64,000 nucleotides of DNA from Methanococcoides vulcani (GCF_900111645.1 NZ_FOHQ01000001.1:505468-569467), one strand, 5' to 3'; positions 43,865 through 53,781 are shown, counted from the first letter of the stretch. The notes: generated by a model not told the origin, from the letters alone. A program made the numbers and translations.

Positions 43865-44356
43865 ATGAGCATAATAGAAAATCTGAAAGAAGCGTTTGCC
43901 GGTGAATCAATGGCAAACAGGAAGTACCTTGCTTTTGCAAAAATGGCTGATAAAGAAGGTTTCACAAAGATCGCCAAATTGTTCAGGGCTGCAGCCGCTG
44001 CAGAAACAGTACATGCTCACAATCATCTGAGGGTTCTGGGAGAAGTAAAGAGCACTGAGGAAAATCTTCAGGAAGCAATAGCTGGCGAGACTATGGAATT
44101 CAGCGAAATGTATCCTGCCTTTATCGAAGAAGCAGAGAAAGAAGGCAACAAGAAAGCTGTCCGTAGCTTTGATCTGGCAAATAAGGTCGAGAAGGTCCAC
44201 GCTGAACTTTACCAGAAAGCACTTGACAATATGGATGACAATGAAGAAGTTGACTACTATGTCTGTGAGGTCTGCGGGTATACTGTAGAAGGTGAAGCAC
44301 CTGAAAGGTGTCCGGTATGCGGAGCTGTACATTCAAAGTTCACGAAGGTAGACTGA
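43865..44356 (+). CDS. rubrerythrin
   Basis: A 163-aa non-haem diiron protein that reduces peroxide in anaerobes. An N-terminal ferritin-like domain (ENLKEAFAGESMANRKYLAFAKMADKEG; ETVHAHNHLRVLG; AGETMEFSEMYPAF; EKVHAELYQKAL) precedes a C-terminal rubredoxin domain with C-x2-C pairs YYVCEVCGY and ERCPVCGAV. Start behind ATGGAGGTAT. A TATA-like CATATATTT is at 43808. A hairpin follows the stop. Start choice drops 15 upstream in-frame residues. Confidence 0.93.
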   Translation: MSIIENLKEAFAGESMANRKYLAFAKMADKEGFTKIAKLFRAAAAAETVHAHNHLRVLGEVKSTEENLQEAIAGETMEFSEMYPAFIEEAEKEGNKKAVRSFDLANKVEKVHAELYQKALDNMDDNEEVDYYVCEVCGYTVEGEAPERCPVCGAVHSKFTKVD

Positions 44357-44375
44357 ATCAAAATGACTTTTCTTT

Positions 44376-44412
44376 AAAGGCGGGTATTACCGTCCTTTAT
44401 TTTATTTCATTT
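44376..44412 (+). terminator. hairpin terminator after rubrerythrin
   Basis: AAAGG (44376-44380) pairs with CCTTT (44394-44398), with an inner GG/CC pairing, followed by ATTTTATTTCATTTT. Confidence 0.55.
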
Positions 44413-44560
44413 TATCTTTTCTTTTCCAGAGAAACGTACTGACTCGGGATGATTTTAATATCCTTTACTTGCATTTAATTAGTTTGCAGATGTTATTCAT
44501 ATCAGCAGTTTCAGGATAGTACCGATACATATTTTAATAGAAATAACAATTGTGAATTCC

Positions 44561-45547
44561 ATGAAAGAAAGCAAAGACCTCGTAAACAGCAGTAACATCA
44601 TGCTGGTAGCGGTATTGACCATGCTGCTCCTTGCTGCCCTTATAACTGTGGGCATGCTGACTCCACTTATAGTCAGGCTGACCACAGGTGTTGAGATGGG
44701 CATGACTGCTGAGTATTTTAACAACAGGAGCGCTCTTCCAACAGCAGCGCTGGTAATACTGCTTACGATGGGTTTGCTTTATGGTTATTTTGGTGCGAAG
44801 AGAACGTTGTTCGTTGGCGGTCTCACTGTGGCGATCTCCATAGCATTTGCTTTTCTATCCCCTTTTGGAAACCTTCCTCTTGATGTGACCGTGCCTGTGG
44901 TGAGCATGGCTCTGGTCGCTACATCCTATAAGATATATATGTCTCTGCAAAGGGATTCCCGTGCAATGAAACTGCGCGGTGTCAGTGCACATGTGATCCA
45001 TCTCGGGATAATCCTTATCCTGATCGGGATCGTTGCCAGCAGTAATTTGAAAGTAGATGGTTCTGCTGTGGTTTCCATGGATTCTGCCGGCTAGTTCGAA
45101 GGGCAGAACTACATGGTTTCGATGACCGGAATGGATTCCACTTTCGAAGGCTCCCAATATAAGCAGTATCCAGGTTCTTCCTATGCAACCTATGTGGACT
45201 TCGATGTCTACAAAAAAGGCATTTATTTTGATAGCGGACAGGTCAAATACATCACCGATTTCAAATGGGGTCAGACGTACACAACCACCTACGTACATCG
45301 CGGTATATTCGAAGAACTGTTCATCGCACCTAAAGCACTTAACGAGACCAGTGGGGAGGTCAGCATATATGTGAGGACCGTACCGTTCATAACATTCATC
45401 TGGGGTGGTTTGTTCCTGATGCTCGCCGGTATGATAGTTCTTGGAGTGATCGATTATTCAGCTGACGGAAAGGTAACAACTCCTATGGCTAAGATAAAAG
45501 GAACAAGGAAAAAGGCTTCAGAAAGCCGGAAGGGGGGGAAGAAATGA
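44561..45547 (+). CDS. ccmF: CcmF C-terminal-half protein with in-frame TAG (possible pyrrolysine)
   Basis: Membrane protein of cytochrome c maturation (haem ligation). Residues 1-175 have three to four spans with LRGVSAHVIHLGIILILIGIVASSN. A TAG follows at 45092-45094 in MDSAG-TAG-FEGQNYMVSM. The frame then continues without interruption through a periplasmic beta region (SSYATYVDFDVYKKG) to a final span (FITFIWGGLFLMLAGMIVLGV). Both sides together match a CcmF C-terminal half of 327 codons plus TAG. All other intact CDSs whose stops I read end in TAA or TGA, apart from the next gene. The promoter TATA (about 44529-44539) makes the ATG nearly leaderless. Alternatives are true termination with a second small gene, or a pseudogene. 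Confidence 0.7.
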
Positions 45548-46617
45548 ACTTTGGAATGATCCTCATATGGATAGCCTTCATTCTGGGTGCCGGCTCAGTG
45601 ATATATTCCATCATCCACCTGCGTACAAATAATGCTCATGCAGTTTCACTTTCCAGAAAGCTTGAGTTGGGCTGCACAGTGCTCATTACACTCGCCATCC
45701 TGATGCTTATCTACTACCTGCTCACGGTATCAGCATCCTATGTTTATGTTTACATGCATTCAAGTATCGACCTTGAATTTGTCTATCGCCTTTCCGCATT
45801 GTGGGCAGGCCAGGAAGGTTCATTCCTGCTCTGGACATGGTTCACCCTGCTGATGCTTCTGGCAATGCAGTATACAGGCCACACAAAAGAGCTGTCCGAT
45901 ACCAGGCTAATGAACATCACACGTGCAATATGCCTGTGCATCGTTACAGTTTTCCTTATGTTGCTGGTATTGAAGAATCCGTTTTCCATGTATTACGGGG
46001 GTGTAGGTGCATACGTCGACATTTCCAACTGGAACCCATTTGTATCAGCATACCCGCTTGTGGACGGACAGGGTATGAACCCTCTTCTGAGAAATCCCTG
46101 GATGGCAGTGCATCCTCCCGTGCTGTTCCTTGGCTATGCAGCTTTCACCCTTCCATTTGCAGCTGCCCTTGCTACACTGCTCATCGATGATGAAAGGTGG
46201 ATCAAGATATCAAGGGACTGGATGCGTCTAGCATGGCTTTTCCTTACAGCAGGTATTGGTCTTGGCGGGTTCTGGGCATACGAGGTTCTTGGATGGGGTG
46301 CATGGTACTGGACATGGGACCCTGTGGAGACCTCATCATTGATCCCATGGATAACTGCGACTGCTTATCTGCATTCCCAGACAAGGGTCCAGCAAGGGGA
46401 ATACAGATTCCTTGCACCGATGCTTGCAGTGGTGTCTTTTATACTGGTCATATTCGCGACATTTGTTACCCGCAGTGGGATGTGGGTGTCGGTTCATTCG
46501 TGGCAGGACTTTACTCTCGAAGGCATGATTATCGCAATTTTCCTGCTGGTACTGCTTGGTTCAAGTCTTGTACTGCTTGTGAGAAGATACTTCGAGGAAA
46601 ATGAAGATCGATGTTAG
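45544..46617 (+). CDS. ccmF: CcmF N-terminal-half / CcsA-like haem-handling protein, ending in TAG
   Basis: A 357-aa membrane protein with about nine spans and the WWD haem-binding domain GLGGFWAYEVLGWGAWYWTWDPVETSSLIPW near residue 240. Conserved His flank it: NPWMAVHPPVLFLGY (near 187) and TAYLHSQTR (near 276). It starts behind GGGGGAAG and overlaps the preceding half by ATGA. Bacterial CcmF joins both halves in one protein in the opposite order. The ORF ends at TAG; read-through would add six codons (YNDEEH) to a TGA at 46636-46638. Confidence 0.85.
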   Translation: MNFGMILIWIAFILGAGSVIYSIIHLRTNNAHAVSLSRKLELGCTVLITLAILMLIYYLLTVSASYVYVYMHSSIDLEFVYRLSALWAGQEGSFLLWTWFTLLMLLAMQYTGHTKELSDTRLMNITRAICLCIVTVFLMLLVLKNPFSMYYGGVGAYVDISNWNPFVSAYPLVDGQGMNPLLRNPWMAVHPPVLFLGYAAFTLPFAAALATLLIDDERWIKISRDWMRLAWLFLTAGIGLGGFWAYEVLGWGAWYWTWDPVETSSLIPWITATAYLHSQTRVQQGEYRFLAPMLAVVSFILVIFATFVTRSGMWVSVHSWQDFTLEGMIIAIFLLVLLGSSLVLLVRRYFEENEDRC

Positions 46618-46682
46618 TATAATGACGAAGAGCACTGAGGGAAAATCAAGGGCAATGAAAATAGTCTTCCCAAAAAAGATGA

Positions 46683-47387
46683 TCAGGTGAATCTGAAATA
46701 GATTCTCCTGTTGTTCTTTCCTTTATTCTCTGCCTTGAATATCTCTATGTGTGGGATCTCCCCGGTATTTCTTACATGTGTTCCGCCACATGCCTGATCA
46801 TCAACATCAGGAATTCTGATCACACGTATTTCTTCTATCTCCGGAGGGAAAGCATCCTTGAGCTTGATCACGGAAGGTATTGTAAGTGCTTCTTCTCTTG
46901 GAAGGATATCAATTTTCACATCCAGTGCTCTGTCGATCACGTTGTTGACCTTTGCTTCGTATGAGCTGATCTGATCCCTGTCAAAGTTCTCCAGATTGAA
47001 ATCCACACGTGTTTTTTCCTCTGCGATCTGGTTTCCGGATATCTTCGCGCCGGTCTCATTGTGTATGATGGCACTGAGGATGTGGGATGCAGTATGGTAG
47101 TTCATGAACAGGGTACGCTTGTCCCAGTCAATGATCCCCTTTACCTTGTCTCCTTCTTTCAGCCCCGGCTCACTGACCTCATGGCTGATATGTCCGTCGA
47201 ACTTCCCCGTGAAGACAACCTTGTACTCTTTTCCTTCATTGATCAGAACGCCGGTATCATGTGGCTGACCACCGGATTTCGGATAAAAGGCAGTCCTGTC
47301 AAGGACAACGAATTTGTCGTCCTTCACACTCGTCACAGTAGCTTCGAATTCTTTGACGTAACAGTCTTTCAGATAAAGTGCTTCCAT
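46683..47387 (-). CDS. alaX: alanyl-tRNA editing protein AlaX
   Basis: A 234-aa trans-editing protein that hydrolyses Ser- or Gly-mischarged tRNA-Ala. An N-terminal beta domain (VLDRTAFYPKSGGQPHDTGVL) precedes the editing core with zinc ligands HTASH near 98-102 and C-GGTHVRNTGEI near 205. The length fits AlaX-M type (editing core plus N-terminal AlaRS-like domain). It has no strong ribosome-binding site and may be leaderless. It converges with ccmF. Confidence 0.93.
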   Translation of the reverse strand: MEALYLKDCYVKEFEATVTSVKDDKFVVLDRTAFYPKSGGQPHDTGVLINEGKEYKVVFTGKFDGHISHEVSEPGLKEGDKVKGIIDWDKRTLFMNYHTASHILSAIIHNETGAKISGNQIAEEKTRVDFNLENFDRDQISSYEAKVNNVIDRALDVKIDILPREEALTIPSVIKLKDAFPPEIEEIRVIRIPDVDDQACGGTHVRNTGEIPHIEIFKAENKGKNNRRIYFRFT

Positions 47388-47448
47388 ACTAAATAATTCA
47401 AAAAGGTACTTAATAAATGTTATTTTGGAAAAGTGATCATGGACATGA

Positions 47449-48504
47449 TCACATCTTCACTCTTCCGATATCGATGTAGTCGATACCAGCTTCTGTAGGG
47501 ATCGCATATAGCATGCTTTTCCTGACACTGTTCGCAAGGCGGATGGCCCTTGACATTACAGGAAGTGCAAATTCATGGTCTGACGGAATTGAATGTACCA
47601 GATATTCCGAGTGAGGTATCTTTGTAGGTGATTCCACCTGTGCATAAACACGGAAATGACTGCCGAACTTAAATCCTGTTTTCGGCACGACTCCCTTCTC
47701 ACGAAGGTCTGTGTATACACTGTTCTTCAGGAGAAACTCCGGCTCGATCTTCGATGCGATCTCTGTGAACGACTCGCTATCCAGTGCATTATCCTGACGG
47801 TCCATGATATTGATCACGTTGTTCTCCATCAGGTAGCGTGATTCCACAAGTGAAAGCTGTAGCCTTTGCTTATCAAGTGGTTTGCCATAGAAACCATTTT
47901 CAAAGAGCGTGGTGGATGCATCCTCATCCCAGATTATGACCCTGTCCTCGAGGAACGTGGCATCGGCAGTGATGTCCGGGTAAAGCGAATCTCCCATTCC
48001 TCCTTTTATCCTCGGTCTCTTTACCTCGTAGAACGTGATGTCACTCTCTTCATCCACGATCGCAAGTATCATCTGTTTGCGGACATTTTCCGCCGCATTC
48101 AGCGATCGAAGGAGATCCCTGAGTGGCATTGGTATCCTTTCAGACCTGACATAGACGAACTGTTTTGCAGCACCTTTTCCAGGATGGCTTCCACGTGGGT
48201 AGACCCGGAAATCAGTAACTCCGGGCTGGACGTAGAATCCTCTTTCCCTGATGTCCTTGTAAACAATGTACTTTAGCTCGAATGCTGGCTGCAGGGTTGA
48301 AGCCTTTTTGAAAAATCCGGCAAAATCAAGCACTTTGCCCTCATTCTCCACTTCGATCTTCCCGCGGTATGCAAGATAGGCAGCTTCAATAAGTGTAAGT
48401 TCCAGCCCGTTGTCCTTGGGCCTGCCGTAATAACCTGTATTGTAAAGTTCGTTTATTGCTTTCTTCTCTACAAGTACACGGTCTTTGATTATCTCTGCTC
48501 TCAA
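47449..48504 (-). CDS. endA: tRNA-intron endonuclease, tandem-duplicated form
   Basis: A 351-aa splicing endonuclease. The protein is two fused copies of the about 175-aa unit, as in the duplicated archaeal class: NELYNTGYYGRPKDNGLELTLIEAAYL versus FENGFYGKPLDKQRLQLSLVESRYL. The C-terminal copy keeps the catalytic residues (FRVYAQ, Tyr; SEYLVHS, His; SVRKSMLY, Lys); the N-terminal copy (FRVYPRGSH...NVRKQMILA) looks structural. Start is TTG behind GGAGTGA, overlapping the cfbB stop by 4 bp, so it is translationally coupled to the F430 genes. Confidence 0.94.
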   Translation of the reverse strand: MRAEIIKDRVLVEKKAINELYNTGYYGRPKDNGLELTLIEAAYLAYRGKIEVENEGKVLDFAGFFKKASTLQPAFELKYIVYKDIRERGFYVQPGVTDFRVYPRGSHPGKGAAKQFVYVRSERIPMPLRDLLRSLNAAENVRKQMILAIVDEESDITFYEVKRPRIKGGMGDSLYPDITADATFLEDRVIIWDEDASTTLFENGFYGKPLDKQRLQLSLVESRYLMENNVINIMDRQDNALDSESFTEIASKIEPEFLLKNSVYTDLREKGVVPKTGFKFGSHFRVYAQVESPTKIPHSEYLVHSIPSDHEFALPVMSRAIRLANSVRKSMLYAIPTEAGIDYIDIGRVKM

Positions 48505-49973
48505 GCTTTTTCACTCCTGTATTTTGCTGCTGCGTCTACAAAAGATGTGGCAAATTCCCTGTATGAAACTGCTTCCAGATGGGCATATGCTCCAAGTGTA
48601 TTATTTGTGATCAGGCCATCCCATCCGTCTTTTATCCCGGTTCCCCGTGAAAGTTTTATCGCGAACTTTGCGTCGGATGGTATCTCAGTTATCTCGGAAT
48701 GGTGGAACTCATGTCCAATGAAAGAATTTCCGGATTTGCCAATGATCGTATCCACATCAAGTGCTCCGATATTGTAGCTGACCACACGTTTGTGACCCAT
48801 AAGTGAATGGCCGGGAAGTGCTCCCACCATCTCATGTGTGGACTCAGGCATTTCTGCCATATGGTATGTTCCCTCTCCTTTCACACCTGTGGTAATACGC
48901 TCTGTAAGATACATCAGGCCACCGCATTCCCCATATATGGGAAGTCCGTTCTCGGATGCCTGTTTGATATCCTGCCTCATGCTCTCGTTGGCTTCCAGCT
49001 CGGATGCGAAAAGTTCAGGATACCCGCCTCCAAGATAAAGGGCGTCTACATCCGGCAGATGGCTGTCATGAATAGGGCTGAAATACTCGATCCTGGCTCC
49101 TGCAAGCTCAAGAAGTTCAAGATTATTGTGATAGTAGAAGTTGAATGCCTCATCAAGTGCAATTCCGATAACCGGTTCTTCACCTTCTGGTTTGCGTGAT
49201 GTGAACACGGAAGTTTTCGGTATTTCCACGGCTTCAGCCTGTCTTGCAAGCTCCAGTACTTTATCGATGTCTATGCCTTCAGATACCCTCTTTTCAATGG
49301 CAGCGATACGCTCATCAAGATCATTTATCCGGCGTCTCTCTTCAATGGCCGGAACAAGTCCCAGATGACGCATGGATATCTGCATTGCATTGTCCCTTGG
49401 GATTATTCCCAGCACAGGGAGGCCTGTGAAGTGTTCCACAGCTTCCTTTGCTTTGCTGGCATGTCTCATGCCACCGATGTTGTTCAGTATCACCCCGACG
49501 ATGTTGACATCAGGATCGAAGTTATTGTAGCCGTTGACAAGGGCGGCGGCAGAACGTGTGATACTGCGGGCATTGATTATCAGTATTACCGGGCAGTTGA
49601 GCATCTTGGCTATCTGGGCAGTGCTCCCGATCTCACCAAGGCTTTCCAGTCCTTCGAAAAGTCCTCTCACACCTTCGATAACAGCGATATCGGCTTTCCC
49701 ATCGACCTCGCATGCATGTGTGAACACATCAAGTACCCCTTCCTCTTCCATGAGGTACCCGTCAATGTTGCGTGCCCGTCGACCGGTGATCTCGGAATGG
49801 TAGCTTGGATCGATGTAGTCAAGGGCGACCTTGAATGGCTGCACACTGTAACCTCTTGAAGTGAGGGCTGCAAGAAGTCCTGCTGTGATGGTGGTCTTGC
49901 CTGAAGATGACCTGTCGGCTGCCAGGAGAATTCTTGGCATGTCCATTTTTCTGTCCGCTGTTTCTGCTGGCAT
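48501..49973 (-). CDS. cfbB: Ni-sirohydrochlorin a,c-diamide synthase
   Basis: A 490-aa CobB/CbiA-like amidotransferase making the a,c-diamide of Ni-sirohydrochlorin for coenzyme F430. The N-terminal P-loop synthetase shows ADRSSSGKTTITAGLLAAL. The C-terminal glutamine amidotransferase domain shows the Cys nucleophile in YGECGGLMYL and the late HEFHHSE motif. The cfbA-E-D-C-B order identifies it as CfbB rather than cobyrinate a,c-diamide synthase. It begins 14 bp after cfbC. Confidence 0.93.
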   Translation of the reverse strand: MPAETADRKMDMPRILLAADRSSSGKTTITAGLLAALTSRGYSVQPFKVALDYIDPSYHSEITGRRARNIDGYLMEEEGVLDVFTHACEVDGKADIAVIEGVRGLFEGLESLGEIGSTAQIAKMLNCPVILIINARSITRSAAALVNGYNNFDPDVNIVGVILNNIGGMRHASKAKEAVEHFTGLPVLGIIPRDNAMQISMRHLGLVPAIEERRRINDLDERIAAIEKRVSEGIDIDKVLELARQAEAVEIPKTSVFTSRKPEGEEPVIGIALDEAFNFYYHNNLELLELAGARIEYFSPIHDSHLPDVDALYLGGGYPELFASELEANESMRQDIKQASENGLPIYGECGGLMYLTERITTGVKGEGTYHMAEMPESTHEMVGALPGHSLMGHKRVVSYNIGALDVDTIIGKSGNSFIGHEFHHSEITEIPSDAKFAIKLSRGTGIKDGWDGLITNNTLGAYAHLEAVSYREFATSFVDAAAKYRSEKA

Positions 49974-49987
49974 GAGATGTTCTCTTT

Positions 49988-50782
49988 TTACCTTGTAAGT
50001 TCTCTAAGGCGTTCATCGTCAAGGGCTTTTGGCATGACCGAAGTATCCCTTTCCATGATGGCCCTTGCAAGTTTGCGATAGATCTGTGCTATATTGGAAT
50101 CCGGTGCTTTTTCTATAACAGAGAAACCATCCCTCTCACAGTCCTGCACAATCTGTTCCTTTGGAATGAATGCCATAAGCTCGCTTCCGATCTCTGCTGC
50201 GAACTTTGTGACTATCTCCTCTTCACGGCTGACACTGCGGGAGTTGCAGATGATGCCGCTAAGTGGCGTGTTGATCTTTGCAAGTCCTCTGCATATGTTG
50301 TTCGCTGCATAGAGGGGCATGTATTCACCGGAGGTCAGCACGTAGGCTTCCTTCACAAGTCCCTTGCGTATAGGTGCGACAAAGCCGCCACATACGATAT
50401 CTCCGGGGACGTCATAGATGATGAGGTCCATTTCATTAAGTGATTTTGAGATCTTCTTAAGGGTCTGGATGGCAACGATAATACCACGTCCTGCGCATCC
50501 GATACCAGGTTCTGGACCGCCGACCTCGACGCATTGTACGCCTTTGTAGCCTTTAAAGATCACATCTTCTTCTTTCACATCGACCCCGTCACGCAGAAGG
50601 TCAAGAATGGTTGGTATGCGCTTGCCTCCAAGCAATGTGATGGATGAGTCGCTCTTAGGGTCACAGCCGATGATCATTACCTTGTATCCTTCATCTGCAC
50701 AGGCAGCTGCAACGTTGGACGCGGTGCTGGATTTGCCGATACCGCCTTTTCCATAGATGGCTATTCTTTTGTGTACGTTCAT
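49988..50782 (-). CDS. cfbC: NifH-like reductase of Ni-sirohydrochlorin a,c-diamide reductive cyclase
   Basis: A 264-aa ATP-dependent reductase with the nitrogenase iron-protein plan: P-loop GKGGIGKSS near 11, GCDPKSDSS near 42, [16 protein letters not shown] (first cluster Cys) near 94, and [12 protein letters not shown] (second Cys) near 130. With CfbD it reduces and cyclises the F430 precursor to the six-electron-reduced seco form. The gene is 15 bp from cfbD. Confidence 0.95.
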   Translation of the reverse strand: MNVHKRIAIYGKGGIGKSSTASNVAAACADEGYKVMIIGCDPKSDSSITLLGGKRIPTILDLLRDGVDVKEEDVIFKGYKGVQCVEVGGPEPGIGCAGRGIIVAIQTLKKISKSLNEMDLIIYDVPGDIVCGGFVAPIRKGLVKEAYVLTSGEYMPLYAANNICRGLAKINTPLSGIICNSRSVSREEEIVTKFAAEIGSELMAFIPKEQIVQDCERDGFSVIEKAPDSNIAQIYRKLARAIMERDTSVMPKALDDERLRELTR

Positions 50783-50797
50783 CTGTGAATGCTCCGT

Positions 50798-51913
50798 TTA
50801 AAGTGATTCCTTTGCAACTTCCCTTAATGTGGCACCGAACTCTGACTCGACGATATGGTTAACACCAAGTGTCTTTGGATGGAGGTCGATCTCCACGAGT
50901 ACATGTTCATGTCCAAGTTCCTTGAGAGGCAGTACCTGTCTTGGTCCGTTGGTGACAGAGATGATCTCCATGTCAGAGAGATGGTCCATTGGTATGGCGT
51001 GTGGAACTCCGGTGATAACAGCAAAGTCATAGTCGCTGTATTTCTCCTGTATCAGTTGGTCTATGGTAGTTCCTGTTATTGGATACTCGTCCAGGCCGCC
51101 AATGATCTCATGGACCTTCAGACCTTTTTCCTCAAAGTCCTTCATAATGCACTCTGCATGATGGCGTACCCTTGGAAGTCCCAGGTTCTGGTCGATGTTA
51201 GCCATGTTAATGATATTATCAGCTTTGCCAAGTTGCTCAGCGACCTCGTTCACAGCAAGTGTGATATCTGCGAACATGTATCCGGTCTCTTTCTTGGCGT
51301 TCATGATGGTAATTCCACGTTTTCCTTCTTTAAGCAGCTCGATGATCCTCTGTGCTACCTTGTACTTCACATCACCGCGGGATGGTGCAAGGTATTCCTT
51401 ACTTGCAGCACCGTGACGCAGTTCGACATTGGTCGCTTCTTCCAGAAGGTGCTGCTGTCTCTTGAATTCCTCTCTGTCGATGATCCCTGCATCAAGGGCG
51501 GATTCCAGTGCAAAGAGCACACCTTTAGTGTTGTTCCTGTATCCTGCATGAACTTCCACTTCAATTACAGGTACATCAAGATTGGCTTCCATTACAGGTT
51601 CATGCATTTCCTCGCCAATGATCATGCTTGCACAGGTTCCCACAACTCCGATGAGCTTTGGGTGGAACATATCGTTTACCTTATGGAGTATATTGACAAG
51701 TGCATCATGTCCTCCGAAAACGAAACCACTTTCATCAAGGGCTGTTGTTACAACATGTATCCCGTCCTCTTCCAGCAATCTTGCATGCTTGAAAGAGCAT
51801 CCAGGTGGGCCGTGAAGTATTGCAACATCAACGTTCAGGTCCCTCAAAGTATACAATGCGGCCACGATGGAGCTTGGTCGTGGGTGTATGATCGAAATAT
51901 TCTTGTTGTCCAT
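50798..51913 (-). CDS. cfbD: NifD-like catalytic subunit of Ni-sirohydrochlorin a,c-diamide reductive cyclase
   Basis: A 371-aa nitrogenase-alpha-like protein, about the usual CfbD length. [18 protein letters not shown] near 34 and [15 protein letters not shown] near 90 supply cluster-binding Cys. It also contains NPRQ-type substrate regions such as [15 protein letters not shown]. It acts with CfbC in F430 synthesis. Start behind GAGGAACTGTC. Confidence 0.95.
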   Translation of the reverse strand: MDNKNISIIHPRPSSIVAALYTLRDLNVDVAILHGPPGCSFKHARLLEEDGIHVVTTALDESGFVFGGHDALVNILHKVNDMFHPKLIGVVGTCASMIIGEEMHEPVMEANLDVPVIEVEVHAGYRNNTKGVLFALESALDAGIIDREEFKRQQHLLEEATNVELRHGAASKEYLAPSRGDVKYKVAQRIIELLKEGKRGITIMNAKKETGYMFADITLAVNEVAEQLGKADNIINMANIDQNLGLPRVRHHAECIMKDFEEKGLKVHEIIGGLDEYPITGTTIDQLIQEKYSDYDFAVITGVPHAIPMDHLSDMEIISVTNGPRQVLPLKELGHEHVLVEIDLHPKTLGVNHIVESEFGATLREVAKESL

Positions 51914-51942
51914 GACAGTTCCTCATTTTTCATTGATCCGTT

Positions 51943-53337
51943 TTATCTGAAACATTTAACACATAATATAATTATATCGCCAATACTGGTATATTGCAAA
52001 GCTGCGGATAGTCCGTCCTCAAATGATCCCGCATAATATGCGTCATCATATTTTATATCACGCATCCGGCTTCCTACCAGTGCAACTCTGTCCAGAGATC
52101 TGCCATTTTTCAGCAAGAAGTCAGATACATCTTCAGGCGGAAGGCCTTCACATACCTGTTCAGCTTCCTCTCCCAGAACCATGACGAGTTTCCCATCGTT
52201 AGTGTCTGAGGTCATCCCGGATGCATAATCAAGAGCTCTTTTTACAGATCGGATGTCCATGCCCGAATTGGAATTATCTATCAGTATCCTGCCTTCGAGT
52301 TCTCCTCTTACCATCCTGCCTGTAAGGCCTCTGAAATTCCGGAATGTATCAATGATATGTTCTTCTTCAATTCCCATGGCAAGTGAGATGGCAGTAGCAG
52401 CGGAAAATGCAGTTCTATAGGCGGAGAGGTCGAATCCATCCTCCATGATCGCTTCCATTGTTCGATCAATTGTGGAGATGACAATACGATCGCCATATCT
52501 CTCAAGATTTACATCTGCAGTGCTCTTGTTAGCATCACTGGACTGATTTCCATCACTAAATGTGGTCATCTTAAGATTTTTCTCTGCGGCTCTTTGTAGT
52601 GCTTTTTCAGCACTGAGGTTAATTACGGCAAGGCTTCCATCCTTTGCGTTGTCCAGCATTTGCAGTTTTGCATCGCTTGCAAGGGCAGTATTATTTGCTA
52701 TCCCGTAATCCTGTTCAAGAGATGTTATGACACCGATATCAGCACATCCTGTGCCGCCTATGGATGTTTCAAAGATGAACACGTCAGGCCTGATATTTTC
52801 CTCTTCTATCTTTCCGATAGCAGAAAGGATACTTCCGGGAGCTATGCTGAGACCTTTGTGAATGATGGTCGCAACACCGTCCTTCCAGTGTTCAAGTCCT
52901 CTTGATGTGTGGAGCACGACATCCATACTTCGTGAAAGGATGTCTGCAAGGATCGAAGCTGTACTGGTCTTGGCTTTTGTACCGGTCAGCTCGATGACCT
53001 TTGAACCCGAAAGCCTGCCACTTTCCAGAATAAGTTTTCCAACCATCGTATGATGGGTAATGACAGTGTTCCCCTTTTCCTTTGCACTTTTCAGTACATG
53101 GTATTCGGGATTCAGATGCACAGGTGAAACAATTATTTCTGCAGGTTTAAGTTCAAAAATTTCATTTGAAGAAAGAACAGGGAATATCTGCTGCAGACCA
53201 TAAATTGTATTTTTGTCCAGTGTATCATAGACATCAATGGCACGAACATTGTATCCAAGTCGCACCATTTCTTTTGCAATTGGTATGCCGGCGTGCGTCA
53301 GATCGAGCACAATAGCGTCCCTCTGGCCTGCAGTCAT
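51943..53337 (-). CDS. cfbE: coenzyme F430 synthetase (Mur ligase-like)
   Basis: A 464-aa Mur-ligase-family enzyme performing the last step, closure of the cyclohexanone ring from seco-F430. The ATP loop reads GTKAKTSTASILADIL near 114; later IDNSNSGMDIRSVKRALDYA matches the Mur ligase D-N-x-x-x-x-D motif. The N-terminal domain begins with VLDLTHAGIPIAKEMVRLGY. No ribosome-binding site is obvious; it is 17 bp downstream of cfbA. Confidence 0.94.
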   Translation of the reverse strand: MTAGQRDAIVLDLTHAGIPIAKEMVRLGYNVRAIDVYDTLDKNTIYGLQQIFPVLSSNEIFELKPAEIIVSPVHLNPEYHVLKSAKEKGNTVITHHTMVGKLILESGRLSGSKVIELTGTKAKTSTASILADILSRSMDVVLHTSRGLEHWKDGVATIIHKGLSIAPGSILSAIGKIEEENIRPDVFIFETSIGGTGCADIGVITSLEQDYGIANNTALASDAKLQMLDNAKDGSLAVINLSAEKALQRAAEKNLKMTTFSDGNQSSDANKSTADVNLERYGDRIVISTIDRTMEAIMEDGFDLSAYRTAFSAATAISLAMGIEEEHIIDTFRNFRGLTGRMVRGELEGRILIDNSNSGMDIRSVKRALDYASGMTSDTNDGKLVMVLGEEAEQVCEGLPPEDVSDFLLKNGRSLDRVALVGSRMRDIKYDDAYYAGSFEDGLSAALQYTSIGDIIILCVKCFR

Positions 53338-53354
53338 ATTCTGTATGTTGTAAA

Positions 53355-53750
53355 TTATAGTACTTCTGATGCTCTGTCGAACACAAGGTCTGCGAGGAGT
53401 TCGTGGTGACCCAGTGGTTTACCATAGACGACAGGAACTTCCTTTCCATCTACTGCAAATTTACCTTCGTTTGTTTCAGGGTCAAGTTTGAGGATCTCAG
53501 GGATATCTTCTGTGATGTGTACGCCTGATGCGAGGAATACTGGTACTGCTGCGATCTTTGTAACACCTGTGCCTTCAAAAGATGCGAGTCCCTCTTCTAC
53601 GGATGGGCCGCAGTTCTCCATGAAGCCTGTTTTGATAATATATTCGGGGTGCTTCTTTGCAATGGTGTCTGCGATCTCTGTAACAACTTCCTTGTTGTAA
53701 GGCAGTCTGCTTCCGTGTCCAATAGCTAAGATTCCTATCTTTTCGCTCAT
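53355..53750 (-). CDS. cfbA: sirohydrochlorin nickelochelatase
   Basis: A 131-aa small CbiX-type chelatase that inserts Ni into sirohydrochlorin (first committed F430 step). It shows [16 protein letters not shown] with the active-site His near 11 and [16 protein letters not shown] with the second His near 76. The start at 53750 follows AGAGGTATA; an upstream in-frame extension lacks one. It is the first gene of the cfb operon. Confidence 0.95.
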   Translation of the reverse strand: MSEKIGILAIGHGSRLPYNKEVVTEIADTIAKKHPEYIIKTGFMENCGPSVEEGLASFEGTGVTKIAAVPVFLASGVHITEDIPEILKLDPETNEGKFAVDGKEVPVVYGKPLGHHELLADLVFDRASEVL

Positions 53751-53781
53751 TTTTATACCTCTGATATTAATTTTTATGTCC

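Noticed and set aside
50855-52036. 393-codon plus-strand ORF
   Set aside because: It is antisense to cfbD, a clear gene; the translation is low-complexity Cys/His/Phe-rich and has no family motif.
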